In this document: positions 35,832 to 45,510 of the stretch, piece by piece
Position numbering within the stretch: the first letter of the stretch is position 1
How the letters are laid out: each line of letters opens with the position of its first letter
Assembly: GCF_028858515.1 (NCBI RefSeq)
Contig: NZ_JAPJZJ010000002.1
Span: 372,001-436,000, forward strand
DNA from: Aurantiacibacter sp. D1-12
Lineage (GTDB): Bacteria; Pseudomonadota; Alphaproteobacteria; Sphingomonadales; Sphingomonadaceae
Direction: 5' to 3'
DNA length: 64,000 nucleotides
Position numbers and translations under genes: made by a program
Notes under the pieces: model-generated
The model's database searches: none
What the model saw: the letters and a program-made list of their open reading frames with translations, nothing else
Told to the model about the DNA's origin: nothing

Positions 35832-37744
35832 TGTCTCAGGACTCCGTCTACCAGACCGATGCCCTCATCGCCGAGGATATCGATAGCTATCTGGAAACCC
35901 ACCAGCACAAGACCATGCTGCGCTTCATTACCTGCGGCAGCGTGGATGACGGCAAGTCGACGCTGATCGGGCGCCTGCTGTATGACAGCAAGATGATCTT
36001 CGAGGACCAGCTCGAAGCATTGAGCAATGACAGCAAGAAAGTCGGCACGCAGGGTCAGGAAATCGACTTTGCACTGCTGGTTGATGGCCTCGCTGCAGAG
36101 CGAGAGCAAGGCATCACCATCGATGTCGCCTACCGCTTCTTCAACACCGAAAAGCGCAAATTCATCGTCGCCGATTGCCCGGGGCACGAGCAGTACACTC
36201 GCAATATGGTCACCGGCGCATCGACTGCTGACCTCGCAATCGTCATGATCGATGCGCGCAAGGGCGTGCTCGTGCAGACACGGCGGCACTCCTATCTGTG
36301 CAACCTGATCGGCATCAAAAATATCGTGCTGGCGGTGAACAAGATGGACCTGGTCGACTACGATCAGGAGACTTTCGACAAGATCGTCGCCGACTATGCG
36401 GCCTTCGCCGAAGAGATCGGGATCGAGAGCTTCACCGCGATGCCAATTTCGGGCTTCAAGGGCGACAACATCACCAGCGCACCTTCGGTCAACACACCGT
36501 GGTACGAAGGGCCTAGCCTGGTCGAGCATCTCGAAAGCGTTGAAGTGCTGTCCGAAGTCGCCTCGCAGAAGCCTTTCCGCATGCCAGTGCAATGGGTGAA
36601 CCGCCCGAACCTAGACTTCCGTGGCTTCTCCGGCCTGATTGCCACTGGCTCGGTCAAGCCGGGTGACACGGTGCGTGCGCTGCCTTCGGGCAAGACCTCG
36701 ACCGTAAAGAGCGTGGTCACCTTCGATGGCGAGCTGGATGAAGCAACCGCAGGCCAGTCGGTCACTCTCACACTGGCTGACGAGATTGATTGCTCGCGCG
36801 GCGACGTGCTGTGCGTGGCAGACAATCCGCCCGAAACCGCAGACCAGTTCGAAGCAACGCTCGTATGGCTCAACGATGAGGACCTGCACGTCGGGCGCAG
36901 TTACTGGCTGAAGCTCGGCACGCAAACTGTCTCCGCCACGGTGCAGCAACCCAAGCACCGCATCGACGTCAACACGATGGACAAGCTGGCCGCAAAGTCG
37001 CTGTCGCTGAATGATATTGGCGTCGCGGAAATCTATGCCGACAAGGCGCTGGTGTTCGAGCCATACGCACAGAACCGCACGCTCGGCGGCTTTATCCTGA
37101 TCGACAAGATCACCAATGCGACCGTGGGTGCGGGCATGCTCAACTTCTCGCTACGCCGCAGCCAGAACGTGCACTGGCAGGCGACCGACATCACCCGCGA
37201 GCATCATGCGGGCATGAAGAACCAGACACCACGCGTGCTGTGGTTCACCGGCCTTTCCGGCTCGGGCAAGTCGACAATCGCCAACGAGGTCGAGAAAAAG
37301 CTGGCGCTCATGAACCGTCACACCTTCCTCCTCGACGGCGATAACGTGCGGCACGGGCTGAACAAGGACCTGGGCTTTACCGAGGCTGACCGGATCGAAA
37401 ACATCCGCCGCATAGGCGAAGTCGCCAAGCTGATGACCGATGCCGGCCTGATCGTGCTCACCGCCTTTATCTCGCCATTCCGCGCGGAACGGCAAATGGT
37501 GCGCGACATGCTGCAAGATCACGAATTCATCGAAGTGTTCGTCGACACCCCGCTGGAAGTCGCCGAAGAACGCGACGTGAAAGGCCTTTACAAGAAGGCG
37601 CGTTCTGGTGAGCTGAAAAACTTCACCGGGATCGACAGTCCGTATGAAGCGCCAGAGGAGCCGGAAATCACCGTCAACACGGTGGAGATGACGCCTGAAG
37701 AGGCTGCCGAATACATCATCAACAAGGTCCTCCCCCTCAAATGA
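35831..37744 (+). CDS. cysNC: Bifunctional sulfate adenylyltransferase subunit 1 / APS kinase
   Basis: The 637-residue fusion joins CysN, the GTPase that drives ATP sulfurylase, with CysC, which phosphorylates APS to PAPS. The GTPase domain has the G1 loop GSVDDGKS (36-43), DCPGH and NKMD; the linker carries an EF-Tu-like beta-barrel. From about 470 the kinase P-loop GLSGSGKST and [15 protein letters not shown] are seen. The ATG at 35831 follows AGGAGG and overlaps the cysD stop. An in-frame TTG three bases earlier is less likely. The operon continues to cysQ with an ATGA overlap. Confidence 0.95.
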   Translation: MSQDSVYQTDALIAEDIDSYLETHQHKTMLRFITCGSVDDGKSTLIGRLLYDSKMIFEDQLEALSNDSKKVGTQGQEIDFALLVDGLAAEREQGITIDVAYRFFNTEKRKFIVADCPGHEQYTRNMVTGASTADLAIVMIDARKGVLVQTRRHSYLCNLIGIKNIVLAVNKMDLVDYDQETFDKIVADYAAFAEEIGIESFTAMPISGFKGDNITSAPSVNTPWYEGPSLVEHLESVEVLSEVASQKPFRMPVQWVNRPNLDFRGFSGLIATGSVKPGDTVRALPSGKTSTVKSVVTFDGELDEATAGQSVTLTLADEIDCSRGDVLCVADNPPETADQFEATLVWLNDEDLHVGRSYWLKLGTQTVSATVQQPKHRIDVNTMDKLAAKSLSLNDIGVAEIYADKALVFEPYAQNRTLGGFILIDKITNATVGAGMLNFSLRRSQNVHWQATDITREHHAGMKNQTPRVLWFTGLSGSGKSTIANEVEKKLALMNRHTFLLDGDNVRHGLNKDLGFTEADRIENIRRIGEVAKLMTDAGLIVLTAFISPFRAERQMVRDMLQDHEFIEVFVDTPLEVAEERDVKGLYKKARSGELKNFTGIDSPYEAPEEPEITVNTVEMTPEEAAEYIINKVLPLK

Positions 37745-38487
37745 GTGTTGCCCCAATGACCGACGCAGAACTCGCCGCCTATCTGGCCCAGTGTGCGGGC
37801 AGGATCCTGTTGGAAGTGCGCGCTTCGGGCATGTTCGAAGGCAAGGCTCTCGGCAAGGCGGGTGACCAGACAGCGAACCAGTTCCTGTGCCACGCCATCC
37901 GCGCACAGCGTCCCGATGACGGGCTGCTGAGCGAGGAAAGCAAGGACACGGCAGAGCGGCTCGACAAGGAGCGGGTGTGGATCATAGATCCGGTCGATGG
38001 CACACGCGAATACGGTGAGGAGCGCGCCGATTGGGCAGTGCATGTTGCGCTGGCCGTGAACGGGGTGCCCGAAGTGGGTGCGGTTGCCCTACCCGGGCTC
38101 GATCAGGTCCTGCGTACCGATGCGCCCGATGTTGTGCCCGATGCGCCGGAAAAGCTGCGTATGGTCGTCAGCCGTACTCGCCCGGCCGCCGAAGCTGTGG
38201 CGGTATCCGAAGCCATCGGCGCGGAACTTGTCCCTATGGGCAGCGCAGGCGCAAAGGCCATGTCGATCATTCGCGGCGAAGCGGACATTTACCTCCACTC
38301 GGGCGGCCAGTTCGAATGGGACAGCTGCGCCCCTGCCGCGGTAGCGGCGGCGCATGGCCTGCACATCAGCCGTATCGACGGGTCACCGCTGGTCTACAAC
38401 CAGCGCGATACCTACATGCCTGACCTACTGATCTGCCGGAAGGAACATGCCGAACGCGTGTTCGCCGCGCTCGAGGCCTACACCTAG
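37741..38487 (+). CDS. cysQ: 3'(2'),5'-bisphosphate nucleotidase
   Basis: The 248-residue metal-dependent phosphatase of the inositol monophosphatase superfamily removes the 3'-phosphate of PAP, the by-product of PAPS use, so it completes the sulfate-activation operon. The metal site [11 protein letters not shown] and the C-terminal [13 protein letters not shown] are present, and the length is normal for CysQ. The start overlaps the cysNC stop (ATGA), which fixes it. Related family members act on inositol phosphates, but the operon makes PAP the natural substrate. Downstream is a 120-base gap to the RTX gene, with no terminator seen. Confidence 0.92.
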   Translation: MSVAPMTDAELAAYLAQCAGRILLEVRASGMFEGKALGKAGDQTANQFLCHAIRAQRPDDGLLSEESKDTAERLDKERVWIIDPVDGTREYGEERADWAVHVALAVNGVPEVGAVALPGLDQVLRTDAPDVVPDAPEKLRMVVSRTRPAAEAVAVSEAIGAELVPMGSAGAKAMSIIRGEADIYLHSGGQFEWDSCAPAAVAAAHGLHISRIDGSPLVYNQRDTYMPDLLICRKEHAERVFAALEAYT

Positions 38488-38607
38488 GCGCTGCCCTTCC
38501 TCCGGTCTCTGTAACAGCCCCTTCTACCGCCTTAACCTTGTGGCGAAAGGTGATGTTCATGCTGTTTACGCACGAAGCGAGCAAACACGCTATGCAGGAG
38601 CCGGGTC

Positions 38608-40572
38608 ATGCGCAGACCGACCGCCGAAGAACAGCTGATGCTGGAATTGATCAACCGCCTGCGGATGGACCCGCAAGGTGAATATGCGCGGCTGACAACT
38701 CCCGAAGTGCTCGCCGAGATTCAGGGCGCTTTGAACTATTTTGGCGTAGATCTTTCATCGTTTGAGGCCGCAATGAATTCGTTCGCTGCGGTCGCCCCGC
38801 TGGCATGGAACGATAACCTGGCAACTGCTGCATCGGGCCACAATGTAGCAATGATTTCGGCTGACTCACAAAGTCACCAGCTTCCCGGAGAGCCGGGTAT
38901 TGGCCAACGCGCCACCGATGCGGGCTACACGGGGTGGAACCGCCTCGGCGAGAACATCTACGCCTTTTCCAACAGCATCATTTATGGCCATGCAGGCTTC
39001 GTCATCGACTGGGGCTTTGATGACGTGGATTTCGACAGCAATGGTCAGCGCTATTCCGATTGGCAATCGCGCGGTGACGGTATCCAGGATCCTGCGGGGC
39101 ACTTGCTCAGCCTGATGAATGGCAACTTCACCGAAGTCGGCATCGCAATCGATCTGGAAACCGATCCCAGCACCGATGTCGGCCCCTATGTGATCACGCA
39201 GGACTTCGGCCATCGCTTTGCCTACAATGCACAATTCCTCGGCGTGGTAATCGACGATACCGACGGGGACGATTTCTACGACATTGGCGAAGGCATGGGC
39301 GGCGTCACAGTCACACTTGTCGGCACTTCGGGCACTTATGCCACCACCACCTGGGATTCGGGTGGCTGGCAGATCGAAGTGCCCGCAGGCACCTATGACA
39401 TCACCTTCTCCGGCGGAGCTCTCGACGGCACGATCGTGGCCAACGCCACTCTTGGTTCGACCAACGTGAAGCTGGATGTCGAAGCGGACGATGCTGTTGT
39501 CCCTGGCATCAGGATTGATGGCACGGGCAATCACGAAACGATCGATGGCAGCCAGCGCGACGAATGGATCTACGGCTATGGCGGGCGCGATAACCTGCTT
39601 GGCCGCGGCGGCAATGACAGGCTGGACGGCGGCCCCGGAAACGACTCGCTGCAGGGCGGCCCCGGAAACGACATTCTGATCGGCGGCGATGGTAGTGATA
39701 CGCTGAACGGCAACAATGGCGATGACGATATGCGCGGCGGTGCCGGAAACGATCGCTATGTGGTCAACAGCCTCGGCGACACGGTTACCGAACTTGCCGG
39801 AGAGGGTACCGATACGGTCTATGCCCACGTCAACTGGGTGCTGGGAGACAATGTCGAGAACCTTCGCGTACGAGCCGGCGCGACGACCGGCACTGGGAAT
39901 GGGCTCGCCAACACGCTTATCGCCCATTCCAGCGGTTCGACGCTCTACGGCATGGCCGGAGCAGACAAGCTGATCGGGAGCCAGGCGATTGATACCCTGT
40001 TCGGCGGCGCAGGCGATGACAGTTTCTTCGGCAAAGGCAGCGCGGACACGATGTATGGCGATGCCGGCAACGATATCCTGCGCGGCGATGCGGGCAACGA
40101 TGTCCTCAACGGCGGCGCCGGGGCGGACAATCTGCGCGGTGGAACAGACGACGACATTCTTAGTGGAGGGGCCGGCACAGATGTGCTCTATGGCAACTCC
40201 GGGAACGATACGCTGACCGGCGGCGCTGATCGTGATGTCATGTTCGGCGGCAGCGGAGCGGACACTTTCGTCTTCGCTGATGGAGATATGGCCGGTACAA
40301 AATTCGGCGATTCCGAAAGGATCCGAGATTTCGACACCACAGAAGGCGACATGCTCGATCTCTCGGGCCTCGACGCGATCATGGGCGGAAGTGACGACGC
40401 GTTCGACTTCATCGGCAATGCCGCATTCTCTGGCACCGCCGGGGAATTGCGCTTCGCCTTCACCAACGGTTCGACCATGATCTACATGGACGTCGATGGT
40501 GATGCTGTCGCCGACTATGCCATCCGGCTGGACGGCACGATCAATCTGGCCGAGGCGAACTTCGTTTTGTGA
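38608..40572 (+). CDS. Secreted CAP-domain protein with RTX calcium-binding repeats
   Basis: The 654-residue protein has no signal peptide, as expected for type I secretion. Residues about 5-195 are a CAP/SCP-like domain (HNVAMISADSQSHQLPGEPGIGQRATDAGY, then WNRLGENIYAF and VIDWG). Residues about 205-290 look like an SdrD/Cna-B beta domain (VVIDDTDGDDFYDIGEGMGGVTVTL). From about 315 there are two blocks of RTX nonapeptides (GGPGNDSLQ, GGDGSDTLN, GDAGNDILR), and the end resembles the serralysin C-terminal secretion region (ADTFVFADGD...). Calcium-dependent folding outside the cell is expected. No type I transporter genes are in the window. The start has GCAGGAG. Confidence 0.85.
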   Translation: MRRPTAEEQLMLELINRLRMDPQGEYARLTTPEVLAEIQGALNYFGVDLSSFEAAMNSFAAVAPLAWNDNLATAASGHNVAMISADSQSHQLPGEPGIGQRATDAGYTGWNRLGENIYAFSNSIIYGHAGFVIDWGFDDVDFDSNGQRYSDWQSRGDGIQDPAGHLLSLMNGNFTEVGIAIDLETDPSTDVGPYVITQDFGHRFAYNAQFLGVVIDDTDGDDFYDIGEGMGGVTVTLVGTSGTYATTTWDSGGWQIEVPAGTYDITFSGGALDGTIVANATLGSTNVKLDVEADDAVVPGIRIDGTGNHETIDGSQRDEWIYGYGGRDNLLGRGGNDRLDGGPGNDSLQGGPGNDILIGGDGSDTLNGNNGDDDMRGGAGNDRYVVNSLGDTVTELAGEGTDTVYAHVNWVLGDNVENLRVRAGATTGTGNGLANTLIAHSSGSTLYGMAGADKLIGSQAIDTLFGGAGDDSFFGKGSADTMYGDAGNDILRGDAGNDVLNGGAGADNLRGGTDDDILSGGAGTDVLYGNSGNDTLTGGADRDVMFGGSGADTFVFADGDMAGTKFGDSERIRDFDTTEGDMLDLSGLDAIMGGSDDAFDFIGNAAFSGTAGELRFAFTNGSTMIYMDVDGDAVADYAIRLDGTINLAEANFVL

Positions 40573-40582
40573 GGCAAATGCG

Positions 40583-40598
40583 GCGGCTGCTTAGCCGC
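40583..40598. terminator. Short GC hairpin between convergent rtx and kbl genes
   Basis: GCGGC, a six-base loop, then GCCGC, spanning the kbl stop codon and just after the RTX stop. A weak bidirectional terminator is possible, but there is no T-run on the plus side and the stem is only five pairs. Confidence 0.3.
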
Positions 40599-41763
40599 TC
40601 ACGCTTTTGAACACATCGACCGCGCGGTCGATCTCGTCGCGTGACAGCGCCGAGGACATCTGCGTGCGGATGCGCGCCTGTCCCTTCGGCACTACGGGGA
40701 AGCTGAACGCCGTAACGTAGATGCCCGCAGCACGTGCGCCGGCAGCGAAGTCTGCAGCCTTTTTCGCGTCATAGAGCATGATCGGAATGATCGGGTGTTC
40801 GCCCGGCAGAATGTCGAACCCTGCCTCTTCCAGCTTGCCCCGGAAGTAGGCGGTGTTGTCCCACAGCTTCTCGCGCACATCGCCGCGTCGTGCCAACTCA
40901 AGCGCCTTCAATGACCCCGCCACCACTGGCGGTGCGACCGAGTTGGAGAACAGGTATGGCCGTGACCGCTGGCGAAGCAGGTTCACGATTTCGGGTCGCG
41001 CGCTGGTGTAGCCGCCGCTTGCTCCGCCCAGCGCCTTGCCCAGCGTGCCGGTGGTGATGTCCACGCGGTCCATGCAGCCGCGATATTCATGCGTACCCTT
41101 GCCATTCGCGCCGAGGAAGCCTGTGGCGTGGCAATCATCGAAGTGGACGAGCGCATCGTACTTCTCGGCGAGGTCACATATCTCGTCCAGCCGCGCGATG
41201 AAGCCGTCCATCGAGAACACACCATCAGTGGTGATCAGCTTGAATCGCGCGCCAGCCGCGTCAGCCTCTTTCAGCCGCTCTTCCAGCTCACCCATGTCAT
41301 TGTTGGCGTAGCGGTAGCGCTTGGCCTTGCACAGGCGCACTCCGTCGATGATCGAGGCATGGTTGAGCGCATCCGAAATCACCGCATCTTCCGGCCCCAG
41401 CAGCGTTTCGAACAGGCCGCCGTTGGCATCGAAGCATGAGGGGTAGAGGATGGTGTCGTCGAAACCCACGAACTCGGAAATGCTCGCTTCCAGCTCTTTG
41501 TGCTGGTCCTGCGTACCGCAGATGAAACGCACCGAAGCCATGCCGAAACCGTATTCGTCGAGCGCGGCGCGGCTTGCGGCGAGAATCTCCGGATGATCGG
41601 CGAGGCCCAGATAATTGTTCGCGCAAAGGTTCACGACACTGCGATCGCCCAGCGACACAGTCCCGCTTTGCGGAGAGGTGATCTGCTGCTCGGACTTGGT
41701 CAGCCCCTGCTCCTCGATAGCATCGAGTTCGGCGGCGAGATGTTCGTAGAAACGCTGGCTCAT
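40591..41763 (-). CDS. kbl: Glycine C-acetyltransferase (2-amino-3-ketobutyrate CoA ligase)
   Basis: This 390-residue PLP enzyme of the AONS family converts 2-amino-3-oxobutyrate and CoA to glycine and acetyl-CoA. The PLP lysine lies in [11 protein letters not shown] and the family residues [12 protein letters not shown] and NHASIIDG are clear. Length is normal for Kbl. It is encoded ten bases after tdh on the same strand, giving the two-step threonine-to-glycine pathway. A close paralogue, 5-aminolevulinate synthase, has similar motifs, but the tdh partner decides the call. Confidence 0.95.
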   Translation of the reverse strand: MSQRFYEHLAAELDAIEEQGLTKSEQQITSPQSGTVSLGDRSVVNLCANNYLGLADHPEILAASRAALDEYGFGMASVRFICGTQDQHKELEASISEFVGFDDTILYPSCFDANGGLFETLLGPEDAVISDALNHASIIDGVRLCKAKRYRYANNDMGELEERLKEADAAGARFKLITTDGVFSMDGFIARLDEICDLAEKYDALVHFDDCHATGFLGANGKGTHEYRGCMDRVDITTGTLGKALGGASGGYTSARPEIVNLLRQRSRPYLFSNSVAPPVVAGSLKALELARRGDVREKLWDNTAYFRGKLEEAGFDILPGEHPIIPIMLYDAKKAADFAAGARAAGIYVTAFSFPVVPKGQARIRTQMSSALSRDEIDRAVDVFKSVSG

Positions 41764-41773
41764 CTTGTGTTCC

Positions 41774-42802
41774 TCAGTCTTCCCAGTTCAGCACGACCTT
41801 GACCGCTTCGCCCGAGGACATGGCGGCGAAGCCTTCCTCGAAGCGGTCGACCGGCAGGCGATGGGTGATGATGGGAGACAAGTCCAGACCCGACTGGATG
41901 AAGACCGACATCTTGTACCAGGTTTCGAAAATCTCGCGACCGTAGACGCCCTTGATCGTCAGCATCGAGAAGATGATCTTGTCCATGTCCACCGTTGGCG
42001 GATTGGCGGGCAAGCCCAGAATCGCGACCTTGCCGCCGTGCGCCATATTGGCAATCAGCGAGTCGAGCCCGGGCTGCGATCCCGACATTTCGAGCCCGAC
42101 ATCGAAGCCCTCGCTCATGCCGAGCTCCGTCTGCACGTCCTCGATTGAGCCCTTTGTCGGATTGACCGTGGCGCTCGCGCCCATCTTTTTGGCAAGCGCC
42201 AGCCGTTCATCATTGAGGTCACTCACCACCACGTGGCGCGCACCCGCATGGCGGCAGACCGCTGCGGCCATGATGCCAATGGGGCCGGCGCCCACGACCA
42301 GCACATCCTCGCCCAGCACATCGAACTGAAGCGCGGTGTGCACGGCATTGCCATAGGGATCAAAGATGCTGGCAATGTCGAGGTCGATATCATCGTCATG
42401 CACCCACAGGTTCGCCGCGGGCAGGACAAGATATTCGGCGAAAGCACCCTCTCGGTTCACGCCGATACCTTGGGTGTAGGCGCACATATGGCGGCGCCCG
42501 GCCATGCAGTTGCGGCAGCGGCCGCACACAACGTGGCCTTCGCCAGACACGATCTGGCCCAGCTCGAAGCCGGAAACATTGCTGCCGATCTCGACGATCT
42601 TGCCGACGAACTCGTGCCCCACGGTCATCGGCACAGGGATGGTGCGCTGCGCCCATTCGTCCCAGTTCCAGATATGCATGTCGGTGCCGCAGATCGCGGT
42701 GCGCAGGATTTTCACCTTCACATCGTTCACGCCGGTTTCGGGTTCCGGAACATCCTGGAGCCAGAGCCCCTTTTCCGCTTTCGCCTTGACCAGTGCCTTC
42801 AT
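41774..42802 (-). CDS. tdh: L-threonine 3-dehydrogenase
   Basis: The 342-residue zinc-dependent medium-chain dehydrogenase oxidises L-threonine to 2-amino-3-oxobutyrate with NAD, and the next gene (kbl) uses that product. The catalytic zinc site ([11 protein letters not shown]), the structural zinc cysteines ([15 protein letters not shown]) and the NAD loop [12 protein letters not shown] are present. Length is typical. It starts at 42802 and diverges from an XRE-cupin regulator, with two near-identical 11-bp repeats in the 89-base gap. Confidence 0.95.
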   Translation of the reverse strand: MKALVKAKAEKGLWLQDVPEPETGVNDVKVKILRTAICGTDMHIWNWDEWAQRTIPVPMTVGHEFVGKIVEIGSNVSGFELGQIVSGEGHVVCGRCRNCMAGRRHMCAYTQGIGVNREGAFAEYLVLPAANLWVHDDDIDLDIASIFDPYGNAVHTALQFDVLGEDVLVVGAGPIGIMAAAVCRHAGARHVVVSDLNDERLALAKKMGASATVNPTKGSIEDVQTELGMSEGFDVGLEMSGSQPGLDSLIANMAHGGKVAILGLPANPPTVDMDKIIFSMLTIKGVYGREIFETWYKMSVFIQSGLDLSPIITHRLPVDRFEEGFAAMSSGEAVKVVLNWED

Positions 42803-42815
42803 GGAACTATTCCTT

Positions 42816-42826
42816 CAATATATAAG
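42816..42826. promoter_or_regulatory. Direct-repeat half-site 1 (CAATATATAAG)
   Basis: One of two near-identical 11-bp elements between tdh and the XRE-cupin gene, 10 of 11 bases matching the second. It is close to the tdh start. The 53-base spacing between repeats is about five helical turns, which fits one bound regulator dimer pair. Confidence 0.4.
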
Positions 42827-42868
42827 AATGGCGGCGTTATACTGTCGCCAAGTCCAATTTCAAGCGCA

Positions 42869-42879
42869 CAATATACAAG
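42869..42879. promoter_or_regulatory. Direct-repeat half-site 2 (CAATATACAAG)
   Basis: Second copy of the 11-bp element, 13 bases before the regulator gene. A TATACT -10-like hexamer lies between the two copies (42838-42843), so binding could govern both divergent promoters. Confidence 0.4.
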
Positions 42880-42891
42880 AGCACATCCACT

Positions 42892-43458
42892 ATGTCGGAA
42901 AATGCCATCAGCCGCGAATTCGGCAACCGCGTTGCCACGATGCGGCGCACGCACAAGATCACGCTCGATCAACTCGCGGAACGCTCCGGAGTTTCCCGTT
43001 CCATGCTCTCGCAGATCGAACGCGGCAAGGCGAACCCCACGCTCGCCGTGGCTGCGCGGATTGCCGATGCCTTCGGCCTCTCCATCATCCATCTGATCGA
43101 GGAAGATATCCGCCCTTCGCTGATCGAGATTGTCGATGCGGCTGACGAGGGCGCGATCTTCAGCGAGAAGAACGGCTGCCGTCTGCGCACGCTCACGCCG
43201 CTACATATGGAAAAGAACATCGAGTTCTACGAGCTCACCTTCGCGCCCGGAGGAGAGCTGGACAGCGACGCCCACTTTTCCGGCACCCGCGAAGTTTTGA
43301 CCGTGACCAGCGGCGAGGTGCAGTTAACCGTAGGCGCGGAAGGCCCGACTATCCTGAAGGCAGGAGACACCGCCCACTATCCCGCCGACCGCAAGCACCG
43401 CATCGCCAATGCAGGTCGCAAGGATGCAGTTTGCTACCTGGTGGTAAGCTACGCCTGA
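42892..43458 (+). CDS. XRE-family regulator with cupin sensor domain
   Basis: The 188-residue cytoplasmic protein has an N-terminal XRE helix-turn-helix (residues about 9-65, LDQLAERSGVSRSMLSQIERG) and a C-terminal single cupin domain (about 105-188, ending HRIANAG...). This is the common HTH_3-cupin_2 repressor design, in which the cupin binds an amino acid or similar small molecule. It is divergent from tdh-kbl, so threonine or a catabolite is the natural candidate ligand, and it probably autoregulates through the repeats in the intergenic gap. No metal ligands of enzymatic cupins are evident. Confidence 0.9.
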   Translation: MSENAISREFGNRVATMRRTHKITLDQLAERSGVSRSMLSQIERGKANPTLAVAARIADAFGLSIIHLIEEDIRPSLIEIVDAADEGAIFSEKNGCRLRTLTPLHMEKNIEFYELTFAPGGELDSDAHFSGTREVLTVTSGEVQLTVGAEGPTILKAGDTAHYPADRKHRIANAGRKDAVCYLVVSYA

Positions 43459-43469
43459 ATTGTCTTGAA

Positions 43470-43556
<87 letters not shown>

Positions 43557-43776
43557 ACTCACTTCGCGGCCGCAGTCTTGGCTGGGCCATGTGGTAGGAG
43601 CGCGCCTCTAAGACAGGTGTGGGGCCGAGTCAACGCGGGTTTTGCAAGCAAAGTGCGCTTTTCCGCTCCCGCCGGAACTACAGCCGCAAGCAATCCGTTT
43701 CTGAAGCATTGCCCCCTGCCGCCATGCTGTGCATAGGGCCAAGCACGAAGACCCAACTGCTGTAAGGATTGCCACC

Positions 43777-44724
43777 ATGGCCAGCGCATCACCGCTCGCA
43801 GGAAAACTCGTCACACTGATCGGCGGAAGCGGATTTATCGGATCGCTTATTGCACAGCACCTGCTCGAACGCGGGGCGCGTGTGCGGATCGCAGCGCGCG
43901 AGCCGGAAAAGGCCTTCAAGCTGAAGCCGCTTGCCAATCTCGGGCAGATCCAGTTTGCCCGTTGCAATGTAAAGGATGCCCGCAGCGTGGAAGCCTGCGT
44001 GCAGGGTTCGGATGCCGTTGCCTACCTGGTGGGCACCTTTGGATCCGATCAGCGACAGTTGCAGGTCATTGGAGCCGGCAAGGCGGCAGAGGCCGCCAAT
44101 GCGACCGGAGCAAACGCGTTTCTCTACATGTCTGCCATCGGCGCCGATGCAGAAAAGGACACCGGCTATTTCCGCACCAAGGGCGAAGGCGAGCAGCTTG
44201 TGCTCGGCACCTTCCCCAAAGCGACGATCATGCGCCCCTCTGGCGTTTTTGGCGAGCAGGACGGATTTGTCCCCTTGTTCGCCGATCTGGTGGCGATGAT
44301 GCCGGTGGTCCCGGTGTTTGGTCCTGAGTCAAAGTTGCAACCGGTTTGGGTCGACGATCTGGCAACGGCCTGCGTCAATGCGCTGGAGAACCCCGGCAAG
44401 CATGGCGGCAAGACATTTGAAGCCACGGGCCCCGATGCACTCACCATGATGCAGATCAACGAGATGATTGCGGATGCCCAAGGTCGCGATCGCATGTTCA
44501 TGCCTATGCCGGGCCCGATCGCCAAGGTGATAGCCGCTCTGCCGCTCACCCCGATCAATTCGGACCAGTACGCGATGCTGGAAGAGGGAAGCGTGGCGAC
44601 GAAAGGCGCGGCGCAGATCAGCAAGCTGGGGGTCGAGCCGAAGCCGCTTTCTCTATTCCTTGGCCGCTGGATGGTGCGCTATCGCGAGAAGGGTCGCTTT
44701 GGCGAGAAGCGCGCGGCGAACTGA
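43777..44724 (+). CDS. NAD(P)-binding epimerase-fold protein, complex I NDUFA9-like
   Basis: The 315-residue protein has the atypical short-chain dehydrogenase start LVTLIGGSGFIGSLIAQHLLERGA (NAD(P)-binding GGSGFIG) and the family follow-up ARCNVKDARSV, matching the NDUFA9-type group often found in alphaproteobacteria. In mitochondria NDUFA9 is a complex I accessory subunit; in bacteria the role is unknown. The ATG at 43777 has AAGGATTGCCACC; an earlier ATG adds 16 unrelated residues. A 220-base gap precedes it, holding no gene that I can see. Confidence 0.8.
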   Translation: MASASPLAGKLVTLIGGSGFIGSLIAQHLLERGARVRIAAREPEKAFKLKPLANLGQIQFARCNVKDARSVEACVQGSDAVAYLVGTFGSDQRQLQVIGAGKAAEAANATGANAFLYMSAIGADAEKDTGYFRTKGEGEQLVLGTFPKATIMRPSGVFGEQDGFVPLFADLVAMMPVVPVFGPESKLQPVWVDDLATACVNALENPGKHGGKTFEATGPDALTMMQINEMIADAQGRDRMFMPMPGPIAKVIAALPLTPINSDQYAMLEEGSVATKGAAQISKLGVEPKPLSLFLGRWMVRYREKGRFGEKRAAN

Positions 44725-44839
44725 ACGCGCAGCCTTCATTTCAGTAGAGGAAATCCCCAGCGCACGAGTGGCGCGGGCTGCATCAGCGCGCCTATACCGC
44801 TTGCAGTGATTCGCACCTGACTTTGGGGACTACGCAGCC

Positions 44840-45493
44840 ATGAAATTTTTCGCCGACACCGCCGAACTCGATGACATCCGTGAGCTGGCGGCAACCGGCC
44901 TGCTCGACGGGGTGACGACCAACCCGTCGCTGATCGCCAAGTCAGGCCGTGATTTCATGGAAGTAACGCGGGAGATCTGCGGCATCACCGATGGTCCGGT
45001 GAGCGCCGAAGTCGTCGCGCTCGATCACGAAACGATGATGAAAGAGGCCGAAGTCCTGCGCAAGATTGCGGACAATGTCTGCATCAAGGTGCCGCTGACG
45101 GTCGACGGGCTAAAGACCTGCAAGGCGCTGACTGACGATGGCACGATGGTCAACGTTACGCTGTGCTTCTCCGCCAACCAGGCGCTGCTGGCGGCCAAGG
45201 CGGGGGCGACTTTCGTGTCACCCTTTGTGGGCCGGCATGACGACAACGGGACGGACGGGATGGATCTGATCCGCGACATCCGCCTCGTCTACGACAACTA
45301 CGACTTCCACACCGAAATCCTCGTCGCCAGCGTGCGCCACGTGGTCCATGTTCTGGAAAGCGCACGCATCGGAGCAGATGTGATGACTGCGCCACCCAAG
45401 GTGATCATGGCGCTGTTCAAGCACGTGCTGACCGACAAGGGGATCGAAGGCTTCCTGAAGGACTGGGAAACCACCGGCCAATCAATTCTGTAA
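44840..45493 (+). CDS. fsa: Fructose-6-phosphate aldolase / small transaldolase family
   Basis: The 217-residue class I aldolase has the family opening [28 protein letters not shown], the Schiff-base lysine in NVCIKVPLT and [26 protein letters not shown]. Short members of this family are either fructose-6-phosphate aldolases or transaldolases, and the residues seen here do not decide between the two. Probable substrates are sugar phosphates of the pentose-phosphate pathway. The start matches the family N-terminus exactly; a good ribosome site is lacking. It is followed 17 bases later by the stop of the convergent acyl-CoA synthetase. Confidence 0.85.
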   Translation: MKFFADTAELDDIRELAATGLLDGVTTNPSLIAKSGRDFMEVTREICGITDGPVSAEVVALDHETMMKEAEVLRKIADNVCIKVPLTVDGLKTCKALTDDGTMVNVTLCFSANQALLAAKAGATFVSPFVGRHDDNGTDGMDLIRDIRLVYDNYDFHTEILVASVRHVVHVLESARIGADVMTAPPKVIMALFKHVLTDKGIEGFLKDWETTGQSIL

Positions 45494-45510
45494 GGTCGAT
45501 GCGATAGAGA

